This document shows, one piece after another, positions 37,510 through 49,575 of a stretch of DNA of 64,000 nucleotides. The stretch is from contig OX465102.1 of NCBI GenBank assembly GCA_949987565.1, positions 10,298,212-10,362,211 on the forward strand, in the 5' to 3' direction. Within the stretch, counting starts at the first letter, position 1. Each line of letters starts with the position of its first letter. Origin of the DNA: Luidia sarsii (lineage: Eukaryota; Echinodermata; Asteroidea; Paxillosida; Luidiidae). Under the pieces are notes generated by a model. It was given only the letters and a program-made list of their open reading frames with translations, did no database searches and had not been told where the DNA came from. The position numbers and the translations under genes are program-made.

Positions 37510-37875
37510 GTAAGTTGTATAACGAAGGCCTGTAGTATTTTAATTTTTATGTAACTCGTTAGTTTGATGTACGGGGTAACCAAATGCTGCATTAGAATCT
37601 CTGTGACATTTCTCTGTGACATTTTATCAAAAATTGAAGGAAGGGCACGTTGGAAGATTTTCGTTCAATCGACGTTGCGAATCGAAAACCGGCGAGCCGG
37701 CGTGTAACAACCAGTGACAACTAACACTACAGTAACAATACTAACATTACAAAATAATCTGAAGTAGGGCAGTGTATATATGTAGACGACTAAACTAAGT
37801 TCATGGTTGTGATTGTGAAATAGTTTTTCAAATCATGGATAATCTTTTTTTTTAATTTGTTTTTTACGGAGTGGT

Positions 37876-38046
37876 TTTTGTTACGGCAGTCGTCCGTGTG
37901 GTTCCCTGACTTCACAGTATTTGTCAGGATGTTTAGCTCTTGGAACCAGACTATCAGTATCAGCTATGGACTGGTTCAACCAGCCTGCAATGCTGACGAA
38001 ATACAATCAAGTCAGGGAACCACACGGACGACTGCTGTAACAACAG
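37876..38046. mobile_element. Fold-back MITE in UQCRQ intron 1
   Basis: TTACGGCAGTCGTCCGTGTG, GTTCCCTGACTT and GTATTTGTCAG on the left are mirrored on the right by CTGACGAAATAC, AAGTCAGGGAACCACACGGA and CGACTGCTGTAA. Short loop near 37950. Confidence 0.8.
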
Positions 38047-38309
38047 CCACTGCGTATAAATATATGAACAGCGATCGCTGAAAAGACGTCACTGTCCACG
38101 CATTGCACTGTTATCCGGTACGCTCGTGTATTAAATGCAATGCATGCAATGCGTCCAATGCGGCAACGTACCTAGCTTAATGAGGGCCCGGGAGAATAGC
38201 ATAATTTGTAAAACGGGCGACATCAATTGTCATGTCATAACGATGTGTGCGTGATATCTGTGTTGCCAAACTTGCCTCAATCACCTATTTTCCCCAAAGC
38301 TTTATGTCC

Positions 38310-38470
38310 AGCAGCTGATTTCACGAAACTTCAAATGTTGCGTAACTTACGCAACATTTTGCTGCCTTTGCTAAATATTGCCGAAAAGAGTCATGGAGGC
38401 TCAAGACTTACACGACATTTGTACGTTGCGTAACTTGTACGTTGCGTAACATTTCTTGAAATCGGCTGCG
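38310..38470. mobile_element. MITE with GATTTCACGAAAC ends in UQCRQ intron 1
   Basis: GCAGCTGATTTCACGAAAC on the left is inverted in TTTCTTGAAATCGGCTGC on the right. TTGCGTAACTTACGCAACA is an internal palindrome and GTACGTTGCGTAACTT is duplicated near the right end. Related ends are at 23095-23235. Confidence 0.65.
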
Positions 38471-39084
38471 GGCCTGGCCACTTTCAAATCATCCCTTAGG
38501 CCTATGCAAGTACTAACTAGCTTGTGGGGGAAAAAATATGAAGATTACAAATATTAATAACAAACTCAATTGTGGCAGAGTTATTGTTGCAAACATCTGT
38601 TTACTTTATACAGAATATCGTACTGGTGCAAACATTGTAAGCCCATGCACGATATAAAAGTTTACGCAAGGGACCCTGCAAAAACCTAGGGTTAATGTTA
38701 CAAATGGAATATGGGTTGCTTAAGTTTAGTCTTGTCTAACTCTAACCATGACTCTTCTATTTCTAACCCTAATTTCTAATTAATAATTACCATTTGCTAA
38801 AATCTAGTATCGACAAATAAGGCCCTCGTATTTAATATTATTTGCAATGTTATTTTAGTCAGTAATCAGAACTTTGGCAACATTTTAACATATTACTCTA
38901 TCTAACTCTAACTACATACATGTAGTATTTATAATCTTTGGGAAAGGACCTTGTAAGTAAGTTGCATGGTCTCAAAGATCATGCAAGGTTTAAAAGAAAT
39001 GAAAGTATGCGTCCTGATTGAACCATCAGAATGACACTATACAGGCTTTAATTTGGTGTTGTTCCATTTCACAGACTTATCACC

Positions 39085-40052
39085 ATGGGAGGAGACCACC
39101 AGTTTGGTAGGCTTGCCCGGTACAGGAATGTCATCACCTACTCCCTGTCCCCCTATGAGCAGAACCCCTTTGCCGGAATAGTCAGGAAGGGTGTCCCCAA
39201 CTTGTGGAGGAGATTTAGGGGCCAAGTCTTCAGAGTTGTCCCACGTAAGTCGCTCGGCTTTGAGTCAACTTCGCCAACTCACATCATTGCCAACTCGTTC
39301 CGTTGCTGACTTGTTCCTACTCTAACTTGTACCTTGTGTTAAGACATCTTGTATACCTTCAGAATCGACTCACAATGTTGTCCTTTCTGTCTGGTGTGCG
39401 TTAGAATACGGGTGATAAAATACCCTGAGAAGTGAGTGGTAGATGCAGAGACATCGTTTGGGTAATTTTGATTTTGTGACTCGTATTTGTCAACTGGATG
39501 ACAGTCAGCAGTGGCAGCAGGCTCTGTGTAGTGTGTACAGCACATGCACTTCACATATTTATGTGCCTCACATACGCACCACAAATTCATGACTTTTGGG
39601 AAAACTGCAAGTCCAATTTTTTTGGGCCAGTGGTTGTGCCAGACCATGCATGTTGTCTACATTACAATTGGTGGTTTAATTTGGGCTTACATTTTCCCCA
39701 GACTTTTATAGTGAGGATAAACCTTGATTTGTTCTGAGCATATCTAATGGCAGCTTGGGGTGAAGGTACATGTACATGTTTTCTTAACCAGAGGTACGAG
39801 TTAGCAAAGGTACGGGTTAGACCCGGTTAGTGTGACATTGCTTTGGCGAAGGTACGAGTCGCATAAGGCACAAGTTTTCCTTGGTTTGTTAGACATTTAG
39901 CCCCACAGATAGTAGCATGTATCTAATGGACTTTTTGGTTTGTATTTGATCCTATAGCATTGGTTATCGGCTACCTGGTGTATAGCTACGGAATGAAGGA
40001 GAACAAGAGACTCAAGAGGAAAGATCTGTCCTTGTATGCTGACGATGAGTAG
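39085..40052 (+). CDS. UQCRQ: UQCRQ, cytochrome bc1 complex subunit 8 (QP-C), two coding exons
   Basis: This is a small inner-mitochondrial-membrane subunit of complex III, close to cytochrome b and needed for complex assembly. Coding exons are 39085-39244 and 39958-40052, together 255 bp (84 aa; human 82 aa). The N-terminus reads MGGDHQFGRLARYRNVITYS followed by LSPYEQNPFAG and GVPNLWRRFRGQVFRVVP, closely matching the family pattern of an N-terminal matrix helix. The second exon starts with the single transmembrane segment (LVIGYLVYSYG) and ends in a charged tail, KRLKRKDLSLYADDE. Donor GTAAGT at 39245 and acceptor TATAG at 39953-39957 are clear and the phase is 1. A start within the exon soon after an acceptor implies a 5'UTR exon upstream. 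No canonical polyadenylation hexamer was noticed in the next 300 bp. Confidence 0.94.
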
Positions 40053-40348
40053 ATGCCGTCTCCCGGTGAAAAATGTCGCACTGCGCCCACACCTCCTTGA
40101 CCCTACACAAGCCCTCAGCCTGGCGTCTTGCAGTGTGTGACCCCCCCCCTCTAGTTTACCTAAAACGACCCCACCTCCTCAAGAACACCACCTGTAATAT
40201 GGCAGGACGAGATCGTCAAGATTCATCGTTGCTCAGAGCATATCGGGCGTCAGACAAAACGGCCCCTCCTGTGGGTTGCATTAATGAAAATAGCCCAAAA
40301 CCCAACAATAGCAAAACAACGCATGATAATTTTTACTTAATCACTTGA

Positions 40349-40872
40349 TTAATGTGATTTACTGGTATCCACCCAGGCCTTGACTTTGAGTTTGATTTTC
40401 TCAAAAGGCTCGTCACTAGTCAGATTGACAGGGTCAATTTCCAGTGGGCCAGATGCACGGATGACAGTTGCTACAGTGTGGGCTATAGTAATGTCAAAAG
40501 ATAGCCCCCCCCCTGTGACACTGATTTCCCACACAAGACCCTGCAGTGCCCACTGCCCAATGGCCAGAATTCACTGTTGGCAATTCGGCCACTGATTAAG
40601 TCAGAGCCCTGGGTGACAGGACGACATTCTTGAAAAGGTTAGAGAGACGGGTCCGAACCAGTCCAATCTCCCCAGTCCGTAAATTGGATTTCAGCAATAG
40701 GGGTGTCAGTAGAGGAGTGTGTATTTTGGATTGGAATGACAGTATTTATGTTTACAGGCATAGGTTTGATTGCCTCCGTTTTTGAATTGTTTAACCTAAT
40801 TCCTAGTTTGCCAGTATGCTTGATTTGTGTCCATTCATCAAGTTGAACTTGTGCTTCTGTGGGGGGAAACAT
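40349..40872 (-). pseudogene. Coding-like sequence of unknown origin with broken frames
   Basis: Two minus frames look like protein: 40639-40872 (WTQIKHTGKLGIRLNNSK, then IAEIQFTDWGDWTG) and 40349-40534 (ISVTGGGLSFDITIAHTVAT, then PLEIDPVNLTSDEPFEKIKL). The gap between them is open only by changing frame. I do not recognise the family. The residue composition is that of a folded soluble protein, so this may be an old gene copy or the remnant of a mobile or viral insertion. It lies 0.3 kb after UQCRQ on the opposite strand. Confidence 0.35.
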
Positions 40873-41880
40873 CCGTAGCCGTGCCGCACCAGGTTTGCGT
40901 CTGCCGTTGGTGGCTATGGCTTACAGCGACGCACGGGTCTATGGGAATTGCCTGTAGTTGCAATCTAGTGGCTTCCATGAACGCTCCTTGTGGAAGATGC
41001 AGAAGTCTTAACCAGTGATTCTGATGCAGGCCATATTCCTGTGCACACGCCTCTTTATCTCTCGCTGCTCACAGCACACTCGATTGTGTTTTACAAGTGT
41101 ACAGTGCATTGTGTTTCTGAGCAGATTTCTTTGCAAGAACATTACTTTGATAAATTCTGACCCTGAACAGCTGTCATGACCAGAATACAAATGCATCCCC
41201 CTATGAATTACTCCAAGCCAAGTCTGAAACTGTACCGTAGAATTGATAATGGAAGATTAAAGATTTGTTTAATATTGAAGAGTTAATTTGCAGTCACTCT
41301 TATAGTCTTATTGTGTTCTTTTACCGTGCTCTTTAAGTGGACAAACGTCTACGTACAGGGACCATCTATTAAGATGGGTGTTATATAGTGCTGTGGCGAC
41401 ATGAACTGTCCACTGACAGTTCATGTCGCCACACAGTATGTTACTGGTACATGTACATGGTTGCAGTACACGGTGGAAGAAATTCATTTGACCACTTTAG
41501 AAGCACCGCCAGTAGTTGAAAGTACGGCGAATTTCTACTAGCAGAAGATTGAGATTTTGGAAAGTATTTGACACGATTTCCGAAAAACCGAAAATGTACT
41601 ACAGTAGTAGAAAATGAAAAATTTGGGTTGTCCGCATTTGGCGCTCCATACCTTATGATTATATGCACCCTTCATTTAACCCTCCCCCAAGCGAAATCGA
41701 AGGAAGTCCCAGCCTGACATGCTAATGATTGAATTTTACCCTTCAACAAAAACAGTCCATATTATCGGAGTACATGTAGGCCCTAGCTCATTTGCATTGA
41801 CGTGTGTGGCCCTACGGCAGGGAAACTTGCTCGTGTAAATGCGGTGTGGCCCACCCCCCCAAAAAATGCCAGTGGTATTA
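40873..41880. other. Intergenic, one perfect hairpin
   Basis: 41391-41436 is a hairpin with 20-bp arms (CTGTGGCGACATGAACTGTC and its complement) around a four-base loop. No gene seen. Confidence 0.6.
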
Positions 41881-41884
41881 ATTT

Positions 41885-42660
41885 TTATGCGAGTGCATCC
41901 CTGCCTGCCTACCTGCCTGCCTCCCTGCCTGCCTCCCCTGCCTCCCTGCCAGCCTCCCCTGCCTCCCTGCCTCCCTCCATGTCTGCCTTCCTCCCTGCCC
42001 CCTGCCTGCCTCCCTCTCTGCCTTACTCCCCGCCTTCCTCCCTCCCATGCCTCCATCTCTTTCCACCTCCCTCCCTCTCTGCCTCACTCCCTGCCTGCCT
42101 ATCTCCCTCCCCGTCTCACTCCCCTCCGCCTCCGCCACTTCGCTTCCTTCCTCCCCTCCCTCCCTCTCCGCCTCCCTGCCTCCCTGTCTCCCTTTCCGCC
42201 TCCCTCTCCGTCTCCCTCCCTCTCCACCTCCCTCCCTGCATGCCTCCCTCCCCTCCGCGTCCCTCACTGCCTCCCTTCCTCTACATCTCCCTCCCTCCCC
42301 GCCTCCCTCCCTTCCTCCCTCTCCGTCTCCCTCTCCGCCTCCCTCCCTGCATGCCTCCCTCCCTTCCTCTCCACGTCCCTCTCTGTCTCCCTCCATCCCT
42401 CTCCGTCTCCCTCCCTGCCTCCCTCCCTGCCTCCCTCTCCGCCTCCCTCCCTGCCTCCTGCCTCCCTCTCCGCCTCCCTCCCTGCCTCCCATCCTTTCTA
42501 CCTCCCTGCCTGCCTCCCTGCCTGCCTGCCTCCCCACCCCTGACTCCCTCCCTGCTTCCTTGCCTCCCTGTCTCCCTGGCCCTCTACGCCTCCCCTCCCT
42601 CCCTCCCTCCCTGCCTTCCGTCCTGTCTGCCTGCCTCCCTGTCTGCCTCCCTCCCTGACG
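41885..42660 (+). repeat. 780-bp pyrimidine tract (CTCC/CTGC-rich)
   Basis: The plus strand is almost only C and T with scattered G and A, built of CCTCCCTGCCTGCCTC-like words. All frames on both strands are open because stop codons cannot form, giving spurious proteins up to 350 aa. Such tracts can form triplex DNA. Confidence 0.95.
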
Positions 42661-43119
42661 AAAAAAAAGACGAAAAACGTACTCAGACAAAAATAATATA
42701 ACCGAACATTCAGAACTCATACGGATGGTAGACGATGGCAGAGTTGGGCAGCGAAAGCCCGAGTGGGCAAAGCTTGTACGACTATAACTAGAGGAGCAGA
42801 ATATAATTGCGACACATTGGAGCCAGTGTGGCAAGTAAACACGTGGTACATAAACATGTCCATACATGTTGTCACATGGTCCATTTACACTGGCGCCCGG
42901 TACCAAAACGTATACGTATGGAGAGCCCAATTTCTATTTGATCAATTATTTTATGTGGAGGCTTTGATGGATACCATTCCATGGAGAGCTATTGGTGCAC
43001 ATTTAGTCCATCACCTCTATAGTTGCTATTGGACAAAACTCGTTACTGTCACTTCATCAGCGGTCACGTGACATGAGATTAAAGTTGTTGTTTTCTCCAC
43101 AGGTTTTGTACAGACATTG

Positions 43120-43345
43120 GTTGCTTGCATGTAAATGAAAGCGGGGGCGTGATTTCTGGAGATATACGGCAGTTAATGGTTGAATTACTTCTGACTGGCG
43201 CCCCAATCCCGGCAAAGACTAGTTGACTATTGTCAATGCCACCATCTAAGGGCTGGATAGCTCAGACGGTAAGAGAGCCGATACGCAAAGCCAGAAGTCT
43301 CGGGTTCAAGTCCCGGTCCAGTCAAAGTTGTCTTTGCCCTTTAAA
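43120..43345 (+). mobile_element. tRNA-Lys-derived SINE, near full length
   Basis: CTTGCATGTAAATGAAAG head, GGAGATATACGGCAGTTAAT, TTCTGACTGGCGCC, GGCAAAGACTAGTTGACTAT, GGGCTGGATAGCTCAGACGG (box A), CGGGTTCAAGTCCCGGTCCA (box B, intact) and the AGTCAAAGTTGTCTTTGCC tail. This is the best-preserved promoter pair of the family in the window. Confidence 0.85.
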
Positions 43346-44400
43346 TGTCATGTTAATTATTGCTAAATCTGTGCGATCTGATTGTATGAGTTGAACATGT
43401 TGTGCCGAGGCAAGGTTTGGTAGGGCCTATGCTCTGTAAAGCACATTCCTTAGTTTGGGCAACTGTCCCATAATTATCGAACCATCAAGCTGTCGCCTAT
43501 TATGTAGATTTTTTCATTCACGCTTGTATCTCATTTTTTTTTTTTTTTTTGGGGGGGGGGGAACTATTTCGCGGCTTTAGGGGCGACGTTAAGAGTCGTT
43601 CATCGGCAGATCAAGGGCGCAGTTTGTTTGCCTGACCCGCGGGGCGAGCTGGGGCGAGAGGGTACGAAAATAACCCACGCAGGTCACGGAGCTCGGTATA
43701 TAGGGATTTAATTATATCGCCTTGGTGTACTGGCGTTCATGCATATTACATGCGCATGCATCCACTGGTGGACGTGTGAATGTATACTCATTCTATTATG
43801 ACCGGGCTTATGCCCCCATAATGTGCGCGCATGGTTCTACCTCTTCTCTCCTAGACAAGGAGCAAATTTCCGAAGACCTTGTTATTCAGGAGTTAGCTCA
43901 ACACCCACTATACATCTAAGATTTGACTTCAGGTAGTATGTGGTTTGAAATTGTAGTATCTGTTTTGAGAAAATCTTGACTTTTTAGAGAGCAACATCTT
44001 GTTTCAGTGGGGATTTTAAAGCATTGTTTACTCATTAGGCTTCCAACGTTTGTGGTCTTAACGTTATTTATATTTTTGTTTTAAAACAGATTTTGATATT
44101 AAGATTAGTAAAAAGAAATGGCTTAGAGTCTGGTGCCGCACTTGAGAATGAGCTATCAATTTTTTTCATGCAGCGAGTCAGGGTTTCAGATCAGGTAGAA
44201 CATGGCAAGTACACTGACCCAGCTCAGCTGCAGATCATTCGTTCTTTTAAACAAATTCAGAAACAAAAATGCAATTATAAATATCCCACTGCATGGCTCA
44301 TTGCGCTACACAGGCAACTGACGCCAATGTAATCACGTAACCACCATGTTTCCACTCGCGTAGGGCTATTGTATGCTGTAATGCATCGATACAAACGCAA
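43346..44400. other. Intergenic with two weak coding-like pieces
   Basis: After a pyrimidine tract and TAG (to 43854), 43855-43919 reads KEQISEDLVIQELAQHPLYI and stop. At 44093-44330 a 79-residue frame includes DPAQLQIIRSFKQIQKQK. Neither is recognised. They could be terminal exons or scraps of mobile elements. A poly-T/poly-G run is at 43537-43560. Confidence 0.25.
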
Positions 44401-44629
44401 ACAAGATTCGTTGAGCCTTAAGGAGTGCCACGATGGCAGATAGCGGGCAACATCAAGTAACCTTCCCCATGCAGTTTGAGTATATAATTATGCCGAGTAC
44501 GTCTATGCCTCGTCCGCGATCGGCGACAAAATGAGGAGGAGACGGCCGGTCGGACCGACCGAACAGACCAAACCACCGTCCTATCGACCGACCGAACCAC
44601 CGCCCAAACGACCGACCATCCGACTGAAC

Positions 44630-45795
44630 CGACAGGGCGACCAAACGACTGAAAAGGCCGACCAAACGACAGAACAGGCCGACCAAACGACAGACAGGGC
44701 CGACCAAACGACAGAACAGGCCGACCAAACGACAGAACAGGCCGACCAAACGTGACGACAGAACAGGCCGACCAAACGACAGAACAGGCCGACCAAACGA
44801 CAGACAGGGCCGACCAAACGACAGAACAGGCCGACCAAACGACTGAATTAACAGGCCGACCAAACGACAGAACAGGCCGACCAAACGACATACAAGGCCG
44901 ACCAAACGACAAAACTGCCCGACCAAACGACAAAACAGCCCGACCAAACGACAAAACAGCCCGACCAAACGACATAACAGGCCGACCAAACGACAAAACA
45001 GCCCGATCAAACGACATAACAGACCGACCAAACGACATAACAGGCCGACCAAACGACAGAACAGGCCGACCTAACGACAGAACAGGCCGACCAAACCACC
45101 ATCCTACCGACCGACCAACCGAAATCGGTCCGACTGAACCGACCGAACAGACCCACCGAACAGGCCGAACAGGTCGAACAGGCCGACCGAACAGGCCGAA
45201 CAGACTGAACAGGCAGACCGAACAGGCCGGCTGAACAGGCCGAATAGGCCGACTTAACAACAGACCGAACAGGCAGACCGAACAGGCAGAACGAACAGGC
45301 AGACCGAACAGGCAGAACGAACCGGCCAAGCAGACCGAACAGGCCGAACAGACTGAACAGGCAGACCGAACAGGCCGACCGAACAGGCTGACCAAACAGG
45401 CCGAACAGGCCGACTTAACAACAGACCGAACAGGCAGACCGAACAGGCTGACCAAACAGGCCGAACAGGCCGACTTAACAACAGACCGAACAGGCAGACC
45501 GAACAGGCAGACCGAACAGGCAGACCGAACAGGCAGACCGAACAGGCAGACCGAACAGGCAGACCGAACAGGCAGACCGAACAGGCAGACCGAACAGTCC
45601 GAACAGGCCGAACAGTCCGAACAGGCCGAACAGGCAGACCGAACAGGCAGAACGAACAGGCAGAACGAACAGGCAGACCGAACGTACAGGCAGACCGAAC
45701 CGAGGCAGACCGAACAGGCCGACTGAACAGGCCGAACAGGCCGACCGAACAGGCCGAACAGGCAGACCGAACAGGCCGAACAGGCCGAACCTCTT
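44630..45795 (+). repeat. Compound minisatellite, 21-bp then 13-bp units
   Basis: 44640-45105 is about 22 copies of CGACCAAACGACAGAACAGGC. 45160-45795 is built of the 13-bp GAACAGGCAGACC mixed with GAACAGGCC. Both share GAACAGGC. The 5' edge (44560-44640) has GACCGACCGAACCACCG, similar to the 8-bp array at 51 kb. Long minus-strand frames (up to 460 aa, Cys/Leu/Val/Arg-rich) are artefacts. Confidence 0.95.
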
Positions 45796-46352
45796 TTCAA
45801 CAGAACCGACCCGGCGCATTACACTCCCGAATGCCCAACGGGGACCACAGCGGCCACAAAGTCCACTTCCCCTTCACCATGCAACCACTTGATAGAACGC
45901 CGCAAACCTCCCGAAATCTACCAAGTCGTCCAATGCAGACCGCCCCCCCCCCCGCACCTCTCTCTCCCGCAGGAACCAGTTTACTCGCACGAGCGCTTAG
46001 TTTGATAAAAAACAAAACACCCTTTATTCTCGACCGGGAGAGAAGAGCTGCGATATCTCTTTAAAAGAACACACACCCAACGCTCGGGTGATTTCCACAT
46101 GGTAATGCCGTGGGGACGCGGTAAATCCTGGCCCCAGCTCGTAAATAAGAATTCCTCCCGTCTCCTTTACAGGTTGCCCAGCCTCCTTAAGTGATTTCCA
46201 GTGAACTCCCTGCCGCCGGCTGTGTAGTTGTGCTAATGCATAATCAGCTCATCAAGCCTCTGTGTGGAGGAGGAACATTTTCTCCTTGGTCGTCTTCTTA
46301 GCCTCCTCCTCCTCCCCCTCCTCCTCCTCCTTCTTCCGTCTTCTTTCCGCAG

Positions 46353-46583
46353 TGCGGCTCCAAGTACCCTTGGCATTCTCGGACGCTCAAGAGGGACCAC
46401 TCGCGGTTATACGTCAAGACGCTGCCTGTGCACTACGAGCAGGCTGGCGGTTGAAGCGGTACGAGAGGAGACCGTTCGGGGGGAGCAGGAGGAGGACTTT
46501 GCCCGGTGTTAGCCGACCGCGCGACCCGCTGCAGTAATCAGCTCTTGTGGCAACTTCGGACTCTTGTAGATCTTGTTGTTAAG
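46353..46583 (+). other. Candidate non-coding exon, 231 bp
   Basis: A long pyrimidine tract (CCTCCTCCTCC ... TTCTTTCCGCAG) ends in AG at 46352, and AAG followed by GTAAGAAC marks a strong donor at 46584. Between them the sequence is GC-rich, unlike its flanks, with several in-frame stops, as in a 5'UTR exon. No partner exon could be joined. Confidence 0.4.
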
Positions 46584-47129
46584 GTAAGAACCCGGAGTTT
46601 ATTACAGCATCTCTTTCGAGTATGATTTTTTTTTTATATAATTGGCAAATAACTACATGCACTTTTACTTTAAAAGTTCTTTTTTCCCCATGTAGAGTGT
46701 ACTGTTTTTGTCATCCAATTAATTTGGAGAGCCCCCCTGACAGAAACTAGTTTCTTTTGGGAAATCCTACGGGAGCTGATTGGATGTTGTTTCTGTTTTC
46801 TTCATTTTTCTAGTGTTAATTAATTTTGTATGTTTGTTTTCCCCTTTATTGCTATTTGAGGGTGCTGTGATGTGAATACATGTAAATGTATCGGGGAAAT
46901 AAATATAAATATAAATAATTATCGATATAAGTAGCAGTTAAAAACCCACGCTGTTTACCTCAAATTTCCACGTCAGGCAATCTTGTGATTTGTACAAACC
47001 TCTAATTCTAAACAGTGTACAACCACTAACTCCTTGCTGTGGTAAATAGACCTATACGCTTCTCTTATAATAATTATTTGTGCTAATCGCTGTGGTCTGT
47101 CAAGAGGAAAATCTTGGCGTACTGTTGAG

Positions 47130-47255
47130 CTTGGTTGACTTCCAAACTTCAGCTTCTTCCCTCGTTCCGCCTCTCTCTGAAATTCCCTTCCTGGTTCATA
47201 TTTCCACCCAGCCTACGATCTTGCCCTTTTTTTGTCAATTCCTATCCCAAGTCCC
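47130..47255 (+). mobile_element. Short non-LTR retrotransposon tail
   Basis: AGCTTCTTCCCTCGTTCCGC, TTCCCTTCCTGGTTCATATT and CCTACGATCTTGCCCTTTTT repeat the tail of the copy at 24165-24245. It joins directly to a fold-back element at 47265. Confidence 0.65.
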
Positions 47256-47264
47256 TCTCATCAG

Positions 47265-47465
47265 TGGAGAGTTTGCGGTGACACCATGTATCGGTTCTCT
47301 TTTAAGAAAGAGTGTGGCTCTGAAAAGAGCCGGTAAAAAGAGCCGGAGTTACCGGCTCTTCTCAGACACATGCAGACTCCTTTTTGAAAGAGAATTGCTA
47401 CACGGTGTCACGGCAAACCTTCCACTTAGCATTTACACCATGCAAACCTTCAAGTCTTATCTGAA
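47265..47465. mobile_element. Fold-back element, GGTTTGCGGTGACACC family
   Basis: The arms GAGAGTTTGCGGTGACACCA, AGAGTGTGGCTCTGAAAAG and AGCCGG are mirrored to CACGGTGTCACGGCAAACCT. Centre AAAAAGAGCCGGAGTTACCGG. It ends with CAAACCTTCAAGTCTTAT, the outer end of the family. Confidence 0.8.
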
Positions 47466-47559
47466 TCCCTCTCTATCTCCTTCTTTTCTTAGCCCTTAAC
47501 CCTGAGCGGCTTTAAAGCCTTGTTTTTGGCTAAGTGGCATACAAAAAAGAAGAAGTAGT

Positions 47560-48330
47560 GAATGAGGCTTTGTAGTAACGCATATGCATCGCCCTCCTTT
47601 GACTAATTGAGTGACGCGTGATTGGACGTGGACAGTCCTACGCGCCCACAACTACCTAACGGGTGCGTTCTGCCCATCGCTGCCGTGACGACATTGGGTG
47701 GGGCCGCCGCGTCGTACCGCTCGCAACCGTTGACGTCGAGCTAGCTCTCTAAGATTTCGCCAAAATCCAATAAATATTTTTGCTCAACGTTTTTTGGGAC
47801 TTCATTTCAATCTGAAATCCAGATGTACATAATGGATTACGGTAAAGTGAATAAATAATGTTAACAGAGGCAAGTATATTGATATTGGATAAAACATAAA
47901 ACAAAAAGTTAAAAATTTTAATAGCCTAACATATTAAAGAACGCAAAGTTAAATTACATAGTTGAGATAGTAGACTATGGTGTGAACATGATTATAGATT
48001 AATCCAATACATTGTAAGCACTGTTTAATTATTATCAATTCAACAATAATATTGGAGTTGAATGAGGTTGGTGAACATATTATCAATAGGTATAGCATTA
48101 TTTGCATATTACAGAAGCTTCACTGGGGGATTGTTTAGTACAAAATCCTTCACAAATTCAAAGCATATCTATATTGATTTCGTCATTATTTTACAGCGTG
48201 ACTTAACACGAGTCTTCCTTTGACCACGGCTCAGTGCGCGTGTTGCAATGGGACCCATTTCTTATCAGCCGTGCTTCTTATTAATGGGTCCTCACACCAT
48301 CATTTCTTTGCCCGTTAGTCGTTTCTTAAT
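47560..48330. other. Intergenic stretch, nothing recognised
   Basis: 47600-47740 is GC-rich and CpG-rich and the rest is strongly AT-rich. No gene, repeat or splice-site pair was convincing. Confidence 0.3.
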
Positions 48331-48335
48331 CTTAA

Positions 48336-48665
48336 AGGCCCTGTACAACATTGGGAAGATCGGAAAATATCGATGTCTACAGATTTCCTTACACGGTTTG
48401 TAGAAGGTCATGATAGAATCCTCATGTTGAAATCTTGCGGTCTGGAAGGCCTCGAGAAATCTTCACTCAAACATCGACAAAATTAGTTATACTACTCGCG
48501 AGTAATAAACTATTTCTTACACTACAGGACGGTTTTTCGCTTCCCAGGTTACCATTTCAGCTAAAACCTTAGCAGGATTTCTTTTTTGGAATGTGTGATG
48601 GTTTTACACACAAATTGTGACAATCTGTTGAGCTTTATACCAATGATGTACAGCCGAGTTATTTT
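48336..48665. mobile_element. piggyBac-like MITE, left end clear, right end decayed
   Basis: TTAA at 48332-48335 precedes AGGCCCTGTACAACATTGGG. Inner GATAGAATCCTCATGTTGAA and ATTACTCGCGAGTA-type words are inverted relative to 49576-49919. The right end is only vaguely matched near 48640-48660 (ACCAATGATGTACAG). Confidence 0.55.
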
Positions 48666-49199
48666 GACCATCTCACAGCCTCGGGGGGGGGGGGGGCGGA
48701 TTCCGACCCCCCCTCAGATCTCGGTCGTTCAATGATGGATTCAAATGATATTTTGCAGGGTAATAGAGAATTACACGATGAATGCTTGTGTAAAATTTCA
48801 TTTGACAAAATTAATGTTTTGTCTAATTATAGCTCATTAATGTTGTATGATTAATTTTTGGGGCCTTTTTTCATGTTTTGTGAGTTTTTTTAAATTGAAT
48901 TCTCACAATTTTCATAAACTCTACAATAATGAAACACGAAGAACCAATAATTGCATATAGCAATATTAATGAGCATTATTATGCAAAATAATTCCTGAAA
49001 AGAATTACCCTATGCCCCTTTGATGCTATGCTTTTATGTAGTGTAAGTCAACGGAAACATTTCCGTCAAACTATACCATGGCCTGAAAAAAAATCATTGT
49101 CAGAGAATGGCACCTCCAATTTTAATAAGATTAGTGTCAAAATGTGCCTAAGAAGGACCTTTGAGAAATATCTAAATGTCGGGCCCTTCTGCATTTTGA

Positions 49200-49380
49200 T
49201 GAATAAACAATTGGTTTAATTACTTCTGACTGGCGCCCACCCCGGCAAAGACCATAGTTGACAATTTGGGAAGGCTACCATCTAAGGGTTGGATAGCTCA
49301 GATGGGAAGAGCGCTGGTACGGTTATCCAGACCTCAGCGGTTTCAAGTACCGGTCCAGTCAAAGTTGTCTTTGCCAATTT
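49200..49380 (+). mobile_element. tRNA-Lys-derived SINE, 5' truncated
   Basis: TTACTTCTGACTGGCGCCCA, GGCAAAGACCATAGTTGAC, GGTTGGATAGCTCAGATGGG (box A), GGTTTCAAGTACCGGTCCAG (box B, decayed) and TCAAAGTTGTCTTTGCC are in family order. Confidence 0.75.
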
Positions 49381-49575
49381 TTCGATTCAAAAATCTCAAC
49401 AACAAAATCCACACAGAACGTTGTCTTCGGGTCTCGAGAGACAAAAATGATGAGCCCCAGACTGACGTGTAGACGGCATCCTTAAGTCCCGGCGATGGTC
49501 TATTTTTGGGCTAGAGCGATGCCGAGGTGCCCGGCAGGATTAGGCATTGGCGCCTCCACGCGTAGGAATTATTAA

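Noticed and set aside
39037..39225. 62-residue minus-strand ORF over UQCRQ exon 2
   Set aside because: It is the antisense shadow of the UQCRQ coding exon.
41878..42930. 350-residue Gly/Arg-rich and 299-residue Pro/Ser-rich ORFs
   Set aside because: A pyrimidine-only tract cannot form stop codons. These are composition artefacts.
43240..43330. Functional tRNA-Lys gene
   Set aside because: Both pol III boxes are well kept, but the acceptor and anticodon stems do not pair and the sequence continues into the SINE tail, so it is a SINE.
44418..45800. 460-residue Cys/Leu/Val-rich ORF on the minus strand
   Set aside because: It is the translation of the 21/13-bp minisatellite; several frames are open and no domain is seen.
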